This document shows, in pieces, positions 35,815 to 45,264 of a stretch of 64,000 nt of DNA. The notes under the pieces are model-generated. The model made no database searches. It was not told the origin of the DNA and worked only from the letters and a program-made list of their open reading frames with translations. The translations under genes were made by a program, and so were the position numbers. Numbering within the stretch: position 1 is the first letter of the stretch; every line of letters starts with the position of its first letter. Source of the stretch: Palsa-504 sp963806335 (GTDB lineage Bacteria > Actinomycetota > Actinomycetes > Streptosporangiales > Streptosporangiaceae); contig CAWDXO010000010.1 in NCBI GenBank assembly GCA_963806335.1, positions 317,762-381,761 of the forward strand, in the 5' to 3' direction.

Positions 35815-37509
35815 ATGCGCAGGACCGTAACGGCCCTCGTCGCGGCGGCCCTCGTCGCGGCAGGCGCGGCCGCCTGCAGTTCGGGCACCACGTCCGGCAC
35901 GCCGGGGGCCAACCAGGGGCCACCACTGGTCGTCGTCGACAACACCGGCCAGACCTTCGCCCAGACATTCAACCCTTACGTCTCGACCTCGCTGGGCACC
36001 GAGCTGAATATGCAGTCGCTGACCTACGAGCCGCTGCTGGAATCCAACATCCTGAACCCGGCCCAGCCGCCCATCCCGTGGCTGGCCACTAGCTACGCCT
36101 GGTCCGACGGTGGCAGAAGGCTGACGTTCACCATCCGGCAGGGCGTGAAGTTCAGCGACGGGACCCCGATGACCGCCAGCGACGTCGCATTCACCTTCAA
36201 CCTGCTGATGAAGAACAAGGCGCTCGGCTCCCCGGCCCCAGCCCCGACGCCGCTGCCGGTCACCGCGACGGCACCGAGCCCGACGACCGCCGTGCTGACG
36301 TTCGCCCAGCCCGAATACGCCAACCTCTTCCTGATCGCGTCGACCTACGTCCTGCCCGAGCACATCTGGAAGAACGTATCCGACCCGGCCACCTACGCCG
36401 ACGCCGACCCGGTCGGAACCGGACCGTACGAGCTCGGCTCGTACAACGCGCAGAAAGTCACCTTCACGCGCAGCCCGTACTACTGGCAAGAGTCCAAGGT
36501 GCACGTCCCGGAGGTCATCTTCCCGGCCTACGTCAGCAACACCACCGCCAACCCCGCGCTGGACAGCGGAGAGATCGGCTACGCGGGCAACGACGTCGCC
36601 GACATCGCCGGCAACTACCTCGGCGCCAGCACCGACAACCACACCTGGACGTCCGGCAAGCCCTGGTTTGCCTCCAACAACGTGGTGACGCTCTGGCCGA
36701 ACGTCACGACGGCGCCGCTGAACGACCCGCAGGTGCGGCTGGCGATCAGCGCCGGGATCGACCGGTCGCAGCTGTCGGCGCAAGGGGAGACCAGCTACGA
36801 ACCGCCGGCCACGTCGTCAAGCGGGCTGCTGCTGCCGGAGCAGAGCTCCCTGCTCGACCCCGCGATCGGCAACGACCTGTCCCCGACCGGCGCCGCGAGC
36901 AAGGTCAGCCAGATCCTGACCCGCGACAGGTACACGATGACCGGAGGCAAATGGCTGAAGAACGGCCGGCCGGTCAAGTTCTCCATCGAGGACCCGTCCT
37001 CTTACACCGACTACGCCACCGACGCCCAGCTCATCGCCAGCCAGCTCAACAACGAGGGCTTCGAGGTCTCCTTCGACGGCGTCCAGGCCACCCAGTGGTA
37101 CAGCGACGTCGCCACCGGCAACTTCCAGGCGGTTCTCCGCTGGAGCAACCAGGGTCCCACTCCGTGGGACTACTACGACTTCTGGATGGACGACACGCTG
37201 TCCGCGCCGGTCGGCCGCCCGGTCGGCGGCGACTTCGGCCGGTACGACAACCCCCGGGTGCAGGCACTGCTCGAGCAGTACACCGCTACCGACAGCACCG
37301 CGGAACAGCAACTGGTGCTGGACAAGCTGGAGACGGTCATGGCCACCCAGGCGCCGGTGATCCCGCTGGTGTACGGCGCGGCCTGGTACGAGTACTCCAC
37401 CAGGAACTACACCGGCTGGCCGACCGCGGCCAACCCCTACATCGACCCGGTGCCCAACGCCCCCTACATGGAGTACACGCTGTTGCACCTCACCCCGAGG
37501 ACAGGCTGA
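35815..37509 (+). CDS. Family 5 extracellular solute-binding lipoprotein
   Basis: A lipoprotein signal peptide (MRRTVTALVAAALVAAGAAA followed by CSS) is followed by a typical 540-residue SBP_bac_5 fold: SLTYEPLLE, FSDGTPMTASDVAFTFN, GTGPYELGSYN and the late PVIPLVYGAAWYEYS. GAGAGGGG lies eight bases before the ATG at 35815. It is the ligand-binding receptor of the ABC importer just upstream, anchored outside the membrane by lipid. The ligand is unknown. Confidence 0.9.
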   Translation: MRRTVTALVAAALVAAGAAACSSGTTSGTPGANQGPPLVVVDNTGQTFAQTFNPYVSTSLGTELNMQSLTYEPLLESNILNPAQPPIPWLATSYAWSDGGRRLTFTIRQGVKFSDGTPMTASDVAFTFNLLMKNKALGSPAPAPTPLPVTATAPSPTTAVLTFAQPEYANLFLIASTYVLPEHIWKNVSDPATYADADPVGTGPYELGSYNAQKVTFTRSPYYWQESKVHVPEVIFPAYVSNTTANPALDSGEIGYAGNDVADIAGNYLGASTDNHTWTSGKPWFASNNVVTLWPNVTTAPLNDPQVRLAISAGIDRSQLSAQGETSYEPPATSSSGLLLPEQSSLLDPAIGNDLSPTGAASKVSQILTRDRYTMTGGKWLKNGRPVKFSIEDPSSYTDYATDAQLIASQLNNEGFEVSFDGVQATQWYSDVATGNFQAVLRWSNQGPTPWDYYDFWMDDTLSAPVGRPVGGDFGRYDNPRVQALLEQYTATDSTAEQQLVLDKLETVMATQAPVIPLVYGAAWYEYSTRNYTGWPTAANPYIDPVPNAPYMEYTLLHLTPRTG

Positions 37510-37613
37510 CAGCGAGGACCGGAACGGCTGAAGGAGGACATCATCTTCAAGCTGACTACCCGCAGCGCGCCGGATGGCGTGCGTGCCGCGGACCGGCCCG
37601 CGGGGTGCCGGTG

Positions 37614-37856
37614 ATGGCCCCGCGTGAGTCCTGGTCGCTGGTATACCAGATCCGGGTCCGTGGCCAGCTCGGCGAGACGATGCGCTCGGCGTTTCCCGCC
37701 TTGCGGGCCCGTGCGGAGGATGGCGACACGGTGCTGACGGGCGTGCTGGCCGATCAGGCCGCGCTGTATGGCGTGCTGGCCGAGGCCGAGGCGCTCGGCT
37801 TGGAGCTGATCGAGGTCCGCCGTCTGCCTCCGGGCGAGCCGACAAGTGCGCGGTAG
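37614..37856 (+). CDS. Small conserved actinobacterial protein of unknown function
   Basis: The 80-residue product has an alternating beta-alpha pattern: YQIRVRGQLGETMRSAFPAL, then TVLTGVLADQAALYGVLAEA and a final LELIEVRRLPPGEP. This short domain is common in actinomycetes in my recollection but has no assigned function. The fold could be ferredoxin-like (ACT-type). It lies about 100 bases after the transporter operon. Confidence 0.6.
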   Translation: MAPRESWSLVYQIRVRGQLGETMRSAFPALRARAEDGDTVLTGVLADQAALYGVLAEAEALGLELIEVRRLPPGEPTSAR

Positions 37857-38020
37857 CGGTAACTGACAAGAAGGATCTGGCAGTAGGAACATCCGCCTGG
37901 TGGTGCACCGGCTGGACGCGGCCCGGCTGTACCGCTTGGCGCTGGAATACCCGAGCGGAGCCAGCCGGGGACCGTTCCGGTACGCCAGAGCTGGCGACCG
38001 ACGTGACAGGAGGTAAGAAG

Positions 38021-38698
38021 ATGGCCAAGGTTGCCGCTCGCCGGACGTTGCTGACGGGGGGCGCCCTCGCGGTTGCCGGGCTTGTCATCATGGGCTGTGC
38101 CTCGCAAGGCTCAAGCTCGTCGGCTCCCGCCCAAGCCACGTCCGCAGCGTCCGCGGCACAGGCCCCGCCGACATCGCCCGCTGCCGCACCGGCCACGCCC
38201 GCGGGCTGCGCACCGGCCACGCCCGCCGGTCGCGCCGGCCGGGTCTGGCGGTTCATCATCCGCGCCTGCGCCGGCCACCTCCAGCTCGGGCGGGTCCTCG
38301 TCTGATGAATCCGTTCCCGGTGTGATCGACTGCGGCAGGTCGCTGTCCCGACTGGCTGTCCGGCCGACGTCCCTCTGCTCGTCTGCAGCGACGGCACCGC
38401 CGGGCTCCAGAATCTGACGTGGAGTCACTGGGGCCACAACATCACGGCTGGCGGCCCGGGGCAAACGGTCCCGGCAGCCACCGCGACGGGCACGGGCGAG
38501 TTCTTCCTGAACGACTGCGACCCCAACTGCGCGCAGGGCCGCGACCAGACTTACCCGGTGCAGGTAACGCTGTCGGTGGTGTACAGCTCGCCGTATGGCG
38601 GCACCTATTTCGGTCAGGCATCGCTTACGTGGCCAGGTAACCGGCCGCCGGCCGGGACGAAGAGCACCTACATCCTCCCGGATCCCAGCGGCTCATAG
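38021..38698 (+). pseudogene. Secreted lipoprotein with Ser/Pro/Ala linker, two compensating frameshifts
   Basis: The N-terminus is a lipoprotein signal (RRTLLTGGALAVAGLVIMGC). A Ser/Ala/Pro-rich linker follows. Around 38245 the reading frame must shift once (GSGGSSSAPAP) and near 38335 back again to give QVAVPTGCPADVPLLVCSDG and a beta-rich domain with CDPNC, ending SGS at 38698. The C-terminal part is in the same frame as the signal peptide. The domain is not recognised. Two opposite indels could be real or errors in repetitive sequence. Confidence 0.55.
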
Positions 38699-38727
38699 CC
38701 CGCCCGTCACGTGTCCGGCCGGGCCGT

Positions 38728-38754
38728 CCCGTGGTAGCGCGGGGCTACCACGGG
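38728..38754. terminator. Strong hairpin between convergent genes
   Basis: CCCGTGGTAGC, a 5-base loop GCGGG, and GCTACCACGGG form an 11-bp perfect stem. It lies between the lipoprotein gene and the convergent aldo/keto reductase gene, the expected place for a bidirectional terminator. No T-run follows, as is common in high-GC actinomycetes. Confidence 0.65.
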
Positions 38755-38908
38755 AGCCGCGTCCGGGCTGGCGCTGGCCCGGTGGAGCCGGCGATCGGCT
38801 GGCCTAGCCGGACCCCGCCCGTGATGGCCGGGGATTCCACAGACCGCCTCGGGTGACTCCATCCGCGAATGTGAATACCGCACGGAAATGCCGGTAAAAG
38901 AGGGCGGG

Positions 38909-39856
38909 TCACGTGCTGGGGACACGGGCGGACACGTCGTCGAGCGCGGAGCGCTGGCCGGCGGTCAGCTCGAAGCGGGTGAAGGCCGTCATCGAAGTGA
39001 GCTGGCCGACCGTGCGGGCGCTGGCGATCGGGGCGACCACCCCGGGGCGTCCGCGCAGCCAGGCCAGCGCGACGGCCGCCGGGGTAACGTTGTGCTCGCG
39101 GGCGATGTCCTCGAGAGCACCGACGACAGTGAGCCGGGCTTCGCTGTAGAAGCTACGGGCCAGGTACTGGCGGATGCCGCCGGCCGGGTCGGCCCCGGCT
39201 TCGTACTTGCCGGTGAGGAAGCCGCTGGCCAGGGCCTGGTAGGGCAGGACCGCGAGATTCTCCGCAGCGGCGACCGGGGCGACGTCCCGCTCGTAGGGGT
39301 GGCGCCTGACCAGGTTGTACAGCGGCTGCACCGCGACGGGCGCGACGTAGCCCTCCCGGCGGGCAACGGTGATCCATTCCCGGATGCGCTCGCCGGCGTA
39401 GTTGGACACGCCGATCGCGCGGACCTTGCCTGCCCGGACCAGCGCGTCGAACGCCCCGGCGGTCTCTTGCAGCGGCACATCCGGATCGTCGTAGTGGGCC
39501 CAGTACAGGTCGATGTAGTCGGTCCCTAGCCGTTTCAGTGAGGTATCCGCGGCAGCCGCGACATTGGCGGCGGACAGGCCGGGGAATTCCGGGTGCTGGC
39601 TGACCTTGGTGCCGATAACGACCCGGTCGCGGCTGCCGAGGGCGGCCATCCACGCGCCGATGATGGTCTCGGACTCGCCGCCGGAATTGCCCGGCGCGAA
39701 GGCCGAGTAGCTGTCGGAGGTGTCGATGAGGGTGCCGCCGGCATCGAGGAAGCTGTCCAGGACCTGCCGGGAGGTGATCTCGTCACTGGTCCAGCCGAAC
39801 GTGCTTCCGCCCAGCGCGAGCGGGGACACATCGACGCCCAATCCGATGGTGGTCAC
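38909..39856 (-). CDS. Aldo/keto reductase
   Basis: The 315-residue TIM-barrel enzyme has the family motifs LALGGSTFGW, the catalytic Asp and Tyr in TLIDTSDSYSAF, Lys in VVIGTKVSQ and His in LYWAHYDDPD, then VRAIGVSNYAGERI and the NADPH site near IASARTVGQL. It probably reduces aldehydes or ketones with NADPH. Its start overlaps the end of a truncated hydrolase fragment. Confidence 0.9.
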   Translation of the reverse strand: MTTIGLGVDVSPLALGGSTFGWTSDEITSRQVLDSFLDAGGTLIDTSDSYSAFAPGNSGGESETIIGAWMAALGSRDRVVIGTKVSQHPEFPGLSAANVAAAADTSLKRLGTDYIDLYWAHYDDPDVPLQETAGAFDALVRAGKVRAIGVSNYAGERIREWITVARREGYVAPVAVQPLYNLVRRHPYERDVAPVAAAENLAVLPYQALASGFLTGKYEAGADPAGGIRQYLARSFYSEARLTVVGALEDIAREHNVTPAAVALAWLRGRPGVVAPIASARTVGQLTSMTAFTRFELTAGQRSALDDVSARVPST

Positions 39857-40017
39857 TGTCGCCCTTTCCAGCGGTCAGCGGCGCCGGCGAACCCGGTCAC
39901 CGACTGCGGGTCGGCCCCGCCGTGCAGCAGGAACGGCTGTCCGGAGCCATAGTCGGTGACGGTCACCGCAACCGGATCAATCCAGGTCACCGGCACCGTC
40001 CATCGGGGCTCCTTCAT
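39853..40017 (-). pseudogene. N-terminal fragment of an alpha/beta hydrolase
   Basis: A 54-residue frame starts MKEPRWTVPV and contains VTDYGSGQPFLLHGGADPQS, the beginning of an alpha/beta hydrolase fold with its HGG oxyanion turn. It then runs into ADRWKGRQ and stops, overlapping the aldo/keto reductase start. The remaining 200 residues of such an enzyme are missing. It may still act as a translated leader for the reductase. Confidence 0.55.
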
Positions 40018-40153
40018 GTCCGTGCCCCCTCTTGGCGGAGGAGTTGTCACACATCAACCCTGCGGGCAGCCAGGGTGAGGACGTATCACCCAATCGACGT
40101 GAACCGGCCGCCGAGTTGGTCGAGAGACGCGGGGCGGCGCGCCCAAACTTGAA

Positions 40154-40190
40154 GTCGGTATCCGGCTACGGCTGGAAGGTCGGACGCACG
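40154..40190. repeat. 37-base direct repeat, left copy
   Basis: This segment is repeated at 41400-41436 with 35 of 37 bases identical. On the minus strand it encodes the final VRPTFQP plus stop of a short-chain dehydrogenase. The copies flank the carbonic anhydrase gene. Confidence 0.75.
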
Positions 40191-40400
40191 ACAATCTCGT
40201 CGATGTCTCTCGAGGCGGCCGAACCGCTGTACCGCCAGGTCCACCAGAGCGCTCAGGTCCCCCGGCCCCCGGCCGCGTTACGTCGATGCGCTGGTACGCC
40301 ACCTGACCTCCATTGGCCGCGATGGCATCAACGGTGGACGCCAGTTCCTGCTCACCACGGGATCCGAGCACGACCAAGCGCCACGAGCGGCCGGCGCTGG
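40166..40400 (-). pseudogene. Internally deleted short-chain dehydrogenase remnant
   Basis: The minus strand encodes SDR N-terminal pieces (LGSRGEQELASTVDAIAANG, QVAYQRIDVTRPG, then in another frame DLSALVDLAVQRFGRL), followed directly by the C-terminal end DIDEIVVRPTFQP and stop. The catalytic middle, including the Tyr-Lys pair, is missing. Frame changes confirm that it is dead. Confidence 0.6.
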
Positions 40401-40642
40401 CGGTCCGGCAATCGTGCACGCGGGGAGCCGAACGCACGGTCAGGGCCGAAGCCCAGCCCGCTATGTCGGCCGCGACCCTCTTCGTCCGCGGGGTTCTTGA
40501 GATGGCGCGAAATCGCGCCTCTGCGGCGGATCGCGCCGCCGACCAAGCTGAGCAGGGTCGGGGTAACCCGCGTCTTGCCCTGGCAGCGGCTGCGGGGTCC
40601 GCCCCGGCCACTCGGGTGCGGGGCGCCTGCGGTGAGGGCAGG

Positions 40643-41188
40643 TTAAGGCTGGCCAACAGGAGTGGGGGCGACGACGGTGTCGAGGGTGCCGGCCGCGGTG
40701 TTGTAGACGTAGCCGCTGACCATGATGTTGGGGGACAGCTGTGGCGCGGTGAGCAGTGTGGTGACGTCGGCGCGGACGGTGGCGGCGGGGTCGGTGGCCG
40801 GCAGCCAGGCCAGTTCGGCTTCGATATAGCCGCCGCGGGCGGCGAAGCCGCGGCGCAGTTCCGGGTCGGCAAGGAGCGTTGAGCCGCAGTCGGTGTGGTG
40901 GATGACGGCCAGTTCCCACCAGGGCCCGTCGGGGGTCTTGGTTTCTGTCAGGTAGCTGATGTAGGCGACGTCGCGCAGCACGGCCGGGGTGACCCTGCCG
41001 CCGACCGTGCGCTGCACGGTCGCGTCGCCGAGGTCGACGCCGAGGAAGCTGGCGGGCTCGGTCCGCGAGTCGATGCAGGTGATGATGTAGGTGAGCTGGC
41101 TGGGCAGCCACGGGATCTGCGGGTTCTTCGCCACGGCGTCGGTGGCCGCGAAGGCCTTGTTCCGGTCCAGCAGCGTCGCGAGGGACAT
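40643..41188 (-). CDS. Beta-class carbonic anhydrase
   Basis: The ATG at 41188, preceded by GGAAGG, gives 181 residues. The zinc-binding motifs CIDSRTEP (Cys-x-Asp-x-Arg) and HHTDCGSTLL (His-x-x-Cys) are spaced as in beta-carbonic anhydrases. The enzyme interconverts CO2 and bicarbonate in the cytoplasm. It lies between two near-identical SDR tail sequences. Confidence 0.9.
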   Translation of the reverse strand: MSLATLLDRNKAFAATDAVAKNPQIPWLPSQLTYIITCIDSRTEPASFLGVDLGDATVQRTVGGRVTPAVLRDVAYISYLTETKTPDGPWWELAVIHHTDCGSTLLADPELRRGFAARGGYIEAELAWLPATDPAATVRADVTTLLTAPQLSPNIMVSGYVYNTAAGTLDTVVAPTPVGQP

Positions 41189-41399
41189 GGCGGTACCTTC
41201 CGTTCGATGAGCGTTGTCGGCAGCAGGGTCCGGGCAGTGTTCGATCAGCGTCCAGGGAGGTTCTTGAGCGGGGCGAAGCGGCGTTCCAGCAGATCCGCGT
41301 AGGCCTCCACGATGACCTCCCGATAACTCTTGGCAACGACCAAATAATCGGCCGAAGCCAGGTGAGGCGGCCTCACGCACATCGGGTGATCTTGTCCGG

Positions 41400-41436
41400 G
41401 TCGGTATCCGGCTACGGCTGGGCGGTCGGACGCACG
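41400..41436. repeat. 37-base direct repeat, right copy
   Basis: It matches 40154-40190 at 35 of 37 bases. On the minus strand it encodes VRPTAQP followed by a stop, again the end of an SDR gene. The upstream part of that gene is not present. Confidence 0.75.
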
Positions 41437-41566
41437 TCGCACTGCGCGCGCACAGCGGACTTGGTGGCGGCGTAAATTGAGTGATTTGACGTCGGGCCGC
41501 AGTGGCCGCACGCGGGGGAGGCAGCGGCGCGCCCAGAGGTTCGCAGCCGGTCGGGGCAGTGCGATT

Positions 41567-44254
41567 ATGGTGACCGTGGATCCTGGGGACGGGCCGGGCT
41601 GGGGTGCGAAAGGTGGGGCTGGCCGTGTCCCGGGCGCGGTGGTGCCGCGGCCGGTGCTGCTGGGGCGGCTGGGGGGTCCGGCGCGGGTGACGGTCGTGTC
41701 GGCGCCGGCGGGCAGCGGGAAGACGGTGCTGTTGCGGTCGTGGCTGGGCCAGGACGGTCTGGACGGGCGAGCGGCGTGGGTGCCGGCCGGGCGCGGCGAG
41801 CGTGACCCGCAGCGGTTCTGGGCGTCGGTGGCGGGGGCACTGCGCCAGACCTCAGGCGGTGCGGGGCTGGTGCGGGCGGTGTCGGCGGCGCCAGACCTGG
41901 ACGCCTGGAGCCTGGTGGAGAATCTGCTGGCGGACCTGGCGCGGCTGGAGGACCGGCTGTGGCTGGTGATCGACGACGTGCACGAGCTCGTCTCCGCCGA
42001 GGCGCTGCGGCAGCTTGAGCTGCTGGTGATGCGCGCCCCGCCGCAGCTGCGGTTCGTGCTGGCGGCCCGGCACGACGTGCGGCTTGGGCTGCACCGGCTG
42101 CGGCTGGAGGGCGAGCTGGCCGAGATCCGCGCCGATGACCTGAGGTTCACCCTGGAAGAGGCCGGGCAGTTGCTGGCGGCCGCCGGGGTGGCGCTGCCCG
42201 GCCCGGCGCTGGCGGCGCTGCACGGGCGGACCGAGGGCTGGGCGGCCGGGCTGCGGCTGGCGGCGCTGGCGCTGGCCGGGCACCCGGACCCGGCCCGGCT
42301 CGCCGCGGAGTTCTCCGGCACCGAGCGGACCGTGGCGGAGTACCTGCTGGCCGAGGTGCTGGACCGGCAGCCAGAAAAGGTCCGGCGGCTGCTGCTGCGC
42401 ACCTCCGTCCTGGAGCGGGTCAACGGGGACCTGGCCCGCCTGCTGACGGGGGACGAGGGCGGGGAGCGGGTCTTGCAGGACCTGGAGGCGGCCGGCGCTT
42501 TCGTGATGCCGCTGGACGCCGAGCGGTCCTGGTTCCGCTACCACCAGATGTTCGCCGACCTGCTCCAGCTGGAACTGCGGCGCGCCGCGCCTAGCGAGGT
42601 GACCGGGCTGCATCGGAGCGCCGCCTCGTGGTTCGCCGGAAACGGGTACCCGGCCGAAGCGATCCGCCACGCCCAGGCGGCGCGGGACTGGTCTGCGGCG
42701 GCCGGCCTGCTCGCGGATTGCTGGCCCACTCTGCACCTCGACGGGCAGGCCGCGATGGTCCACGAGTTCCTCGCCCGCTTCCCCGCTGGCCTGCCCGCGG
42801 CCGATGCCGAGCTCGCCGTGGTAGCTGCGGCCGACGAGCTGGCGCGGGGATCCCTGGAGGCAGCCGAGCATTACCTGGCCGTGGGCGAACGGGGATCGGC
42901 CTCGGTGCCCGAAGCGCGGCGTGGGCAACTGGAGCTCTTGCTCGGCGTCGTCCGGCTATTGCTGCACCGCCAGCGCGGGAACCTGCCGGCCGTAGCCGAG
43001 GATGCCACCCGGCTGTCGGCTATGGCCGATGCTTTGGACGTGGCGCGCCCCGGCCGCGGCGAGGACCTGCGTGCCCTCGCGCTGATCAGCCTCGGCAGCA
43101 CCGAGTTCTGGGCGGCCCCGTCCGGGGAGACAGAGCGGCGCCTAGCACAGGGCGTGGCCCTGGCCCATCGGATCGGGCGGCCCTATCTCGAGTTCAGCGG
43201 CCTGACCTACCAGGCGGCGACCGCGCAGGACCGCTCGTACGGGCAGGCACTGGAAGGCGCCAGGCAAGCGATCGAGCTCGCCGACCGGCACGGATGGACC
43301 GACGACCCGGCCGCCGGCGTCGCCTGCACGCTGCTCGGGTCCCTGCTGGCTTGGCAGGGACGGCTGGCGGAGGCCGAGTCCTGGGTCCAGCGCGCCGAAG
43401 GTACCCTCAGGGTGGAAGCTGAGCCCGCGGCGGTGGTGGCCCTCTACATCGTCCGCGGGGAACTCGAGCTGGCGCGCAACCGTAACGCGGAGGCGCTGGC
43501 CGCCCTCGAGGCCGCCGAGCGGCTGGGCCGACGGCTTGGTTTGCTCCACCGCACTGGCCCCTCGAACCGGGCACTGCTAATGCACGCCCTGGTCCGCCTC
43601 GACGAGACCGAGCGCGCCGAGCAGTTCCTGGCTTCGCTCGACGACGAGGACCGCGAACGCGGGGACATCCGCGTCGCCACCGCCGAACTGAGGCTCACCC
43701 AAGGTGACCCACATGGCGCGCTGGCCGCCCTCGCGCCGGTCCTGGCCGAGCCCAGTCTCTTCGGCTGGTCCAACTGGCAGGCTCACGCGTACGTGCTCGA
43801 GGCCACCATTCGGGACGCGCTCGACGACGAGGCCGCCGCCGAAGCCGCTCTTGAACGCGCCCTGGACTTCGCCGAACCGAACGGTCTGGTGACGCCGTTC
43901 CTCTCCTATGCCGCACCGGGCCTGCTCGAGCGCCACGCCCGCCGCAGCAGCCACGCGTCCCTGCTCGCCGAGATCCAGGCCGCGCTCGCCGGTGTCACGC
44001 CGTCGCCGCGCGCCGGGCCGCGACCGCTGCTGGAGGCGCTGAGCGACAGTGAGCTTCGCGTGCTGCGCTACCTGCCCACCAACCTGTCAGCACCGGAGAT
44101 TGCCCGCGAGCTGTACGTCTCGCCGAACACCGTGCGTACCCACATCAAGAGCCTGTACGCCAAGCTCGGCACCCACCAGAGGACCGAAGCCGTCGAGCGC
44201 GCCCGCGCCCTCGGCCTGCTCGCCCCCTTCAGAACGACGCCGACGACCCGCTAA
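41567..44254 (+). CDS. LuxR-family MalT-like STAND regulator
   Basis: From the ATG at 41567 the protein has 895 residues. An N-terminal NTPase domain (Walker A SAPAGSGKTVLL, Walker B LWLVIDDVHEL, and ARHDVRLGLHRLRL typical of MalT) is followed by TPR-like helical repeats and a C-terminal LuxR helix-turn-helix (LSDSELRVLRYLPTNLSAPE then VSPNTVRTHIKSLYAKL). Such large ATP-dependent activators bind small ligands. An in-frame TTG at 41477 could add 30 residues. The targets are unknown. Confidence 0.92.
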   Translation: MVTVDPGDGPGWGAKGGAGRVPGAVVPRPVLLGRLGGPARVTVVSAPAGSGKTVLLRSWLGQDGLDGRAAWVPAGRGERDPQRFWASVAGALRQTSGGAGLVRAVSAAPDLDAWSLVENLLADLARLEDRLWLVIDDVHELVSAEALRQLELLVMRAPPQLRFVLAARHDVRLGLHRLRLEGELAEIRADDLRFTLEEAGQLLAAAGVALPGPALAALHGRTEGWAAGLRLAALALAGHPDPARLAAEFSGTERTVAEYLLAEVLDRQPEKVRRLLLRTSVLERVNGDLARLLTGDEGGERVLQDLEAAGAFVMPLDAERSWFRYHQMFADLLQLELRRAAPSEVTGLHRSAASWFAGNGYPAEAIRHAQAARDWSAAAGLLADCWPTLHLDGQAAMVHEFLARFPAGLPAADAELAVVAAADELARGSLEAAEHYLAVGERGSASVPEARRGQLELLLGVVRLLLHRQRGNLPAVAEDATRLSAMADALDVARPGRGEDLRALALISLGSTEFWAAPSGETERRLAQGVALAHRIGRPYLEFSGLTYQAATAQDRSYGQALEGARQAIELADRHGWTDDPAAGVACTLLGSLLAWQGRLAEAESWVQRAEGTLRVEAEPAAVVALYIVRGELELARNRNAEALAALEAAERLGRRLGLLHRTGPSNRALLMHALVRLDETERAEQFLASLDDEDRERGDIRVATAELRLTQGDPHGALAALAPVLAEPSLFGWSNWQAHAYVLEATIRDALDDEAAAEAALERALDFAEPNGLVTPFLSYAAPGLLERHARRSSHASLLAEIQAALAGVTPSPRAGPRPLLEALSDSELRVLRYLPTNLSAPEIARELYVSPNTVRTHIKSLYAKLGTHQRTEAVERARALGLLAPFRTTPTTR

Positions 44255-44306
44255 GCGCCCGCGCGCTGCCGGGGACGTGAACCCCCCGCCCCTGCAGAAG
44301 AGCGGC

Positions 44307-44606
44307 TCACTCTAGATCGAAGGCCACGTGGATGGCGGCAGTCAGCGCGGCCTCCTGTGGTGGCAGCAGGTACCCGATCCGCTCGCCGAGAGCCGTTTTC
44401 GGGATCGTGACTATATTGTCGCAGTTCACCACCGAATCGTGGCCGAGTCCGTTGGCTCGCCCAACCGGGATCTCGATGGATAGGCCGCGCGCCGTGGAGG
44501 TGACTGGCGCGACGGTCACCTGCGTTCGCTGCGGTATGACCATTTCTCGGGTAAGGACTAGGACCGGGCGCGCCTTATCCAGGTGCGCGACGTGGATCGG
44601 CCTCAC
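44307..44606 (-). CDS. MazF/PemK-type endoribonuclease toxin
   Basis: The 99-residue product has the MazF core: ARPVLVLTREMV, the strand VTVAPVTSTARGLSIEIPVG, then VVNCDNIVTIPKTALGERIG. The N-terminus is a little short and begins RPIHVAHLD. It lies directly behind an antitoxin gene with a four-base overlap. MazF toxins cleave RNA at short sequences. Confidence 0.88.
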   Translation of the reverse strand: MRPIHVAHLDKARPVLVLTREMVIPQRTQVTVAPVTSTARGLSIEIPVGRANGLGHDSVVNCDNIVTIPKTALGERIGYLLPPQEAALTAAIHVAFDLE

Positions 44607-44839
44607 TGGCCCGGGTCCACGGGGTGGCCGGAGAGGTACTGCACAAGGTCAACCATGTCGGCATCCTCGCCTGACTCAGCGTAGATAGCTGAGTCCTGGA
44701 CGGCCATCTCGTGCCGACGTTCCCGGTCGAGTGCCCGCGCGATGACCGCGGCACGGCTGGAACCCCGGCCCCTTGCAACCAGCTGGTCTACGAACCTCAC
44801 CATGTCGTCGGGCAGTCGTACCGCGATCTGAGTGCTCAT
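44603..44839 (-). CDS. Ribbon-helix-helix antitoxin
   Basis: The 78-residue product begins MSTQIAVRLPDDMVRFVDQL and continues with the second helix SSRAAVIARALDRE, a ribbon-helix-helix DNA-binding domain, and an acidic C-terminal half (AESGEDADMVDL) for toxin binding. It precedes the MazF-like toxin with overlapping stop and start, the standard toxin-antitoxin order. Confidence 0.88.
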   Translation of the reverse strand: MSTQIAVRLPDDMVRFVDQLVARGRGSSRAAVIARALDRERRHEMAVQDSAIYAESGEDADMVDLVQYLSGHPVDPGQ

Positions 44840-44862
44840 ACCAAAATGGTACCAGAACGGGA
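44839..44862 (-). promoter_or_regulatory. Likely autoregulatory operator of the toxin-antitoxin pair
   Basis: TACC-AAAAT-GGTA, overlapping the palindrome TGGTACCA, lies at the antitoxin start codon. It is an AT-rich inverted repeat in otherwise GC-rich sequence, as expected for an RHH operator. Confidence 0.45.
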
Positions 44863-44895
44863 TACGATTGCCGGTGCCAGCAATCCCTGTCCCGG

Positions 44896-45264
44896 TCAGG
44901 ACCGAAGGGTGCGCAGGCCGGTGCGGATTTCGCTGACCAGGATCTCGGGCTGTTCCAAGGCCGCGAAGTGCCCGCCCTTGCCGGCCTCGCCGTAGTGGAT
45001 CAGATTGCTGTAGGTGTCTTCGATCCAGCTTCGTGGCAGGCGCGGGATGTCCCTCGGGAAGACGGTCACCGCGACCGGAAGCGTCAGCTTCGGGCCGGCG
45101 AAAGTGCCCGATTTGTTCTCCCAGTAGATGCGGCCGGACGACGCTGCGCTGTTGGTGAACCAGTAGAGGGATATCGCGTCGAGCATGTCGTCCATGCTGA
45201 GGGCGTCCTCGGCGAGCCCGTGGTTGCCGGTCTTGGACTGGAACTTGTCGTAGATCCAGGCTGC
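44896..45264 (-). pseudogene. C-terminal fragment of an epoxide hydrolase
   Basis: The frame, open from a TAG at 45265, encodes DALSMDDMLDAISLYWFTNS, then WENKSGTFAGPKLTLPVAVT and HYGEAGKGGHFAALEQPEIL with the catalytic histidine (GGHFAA). This is the last 120 residues of an epoxide hydrolase-like alpha/beta hydrolase. The N-terminal two-thirds are missing; the break abuts another gene fragment at 45261. Confidence 0.75.
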
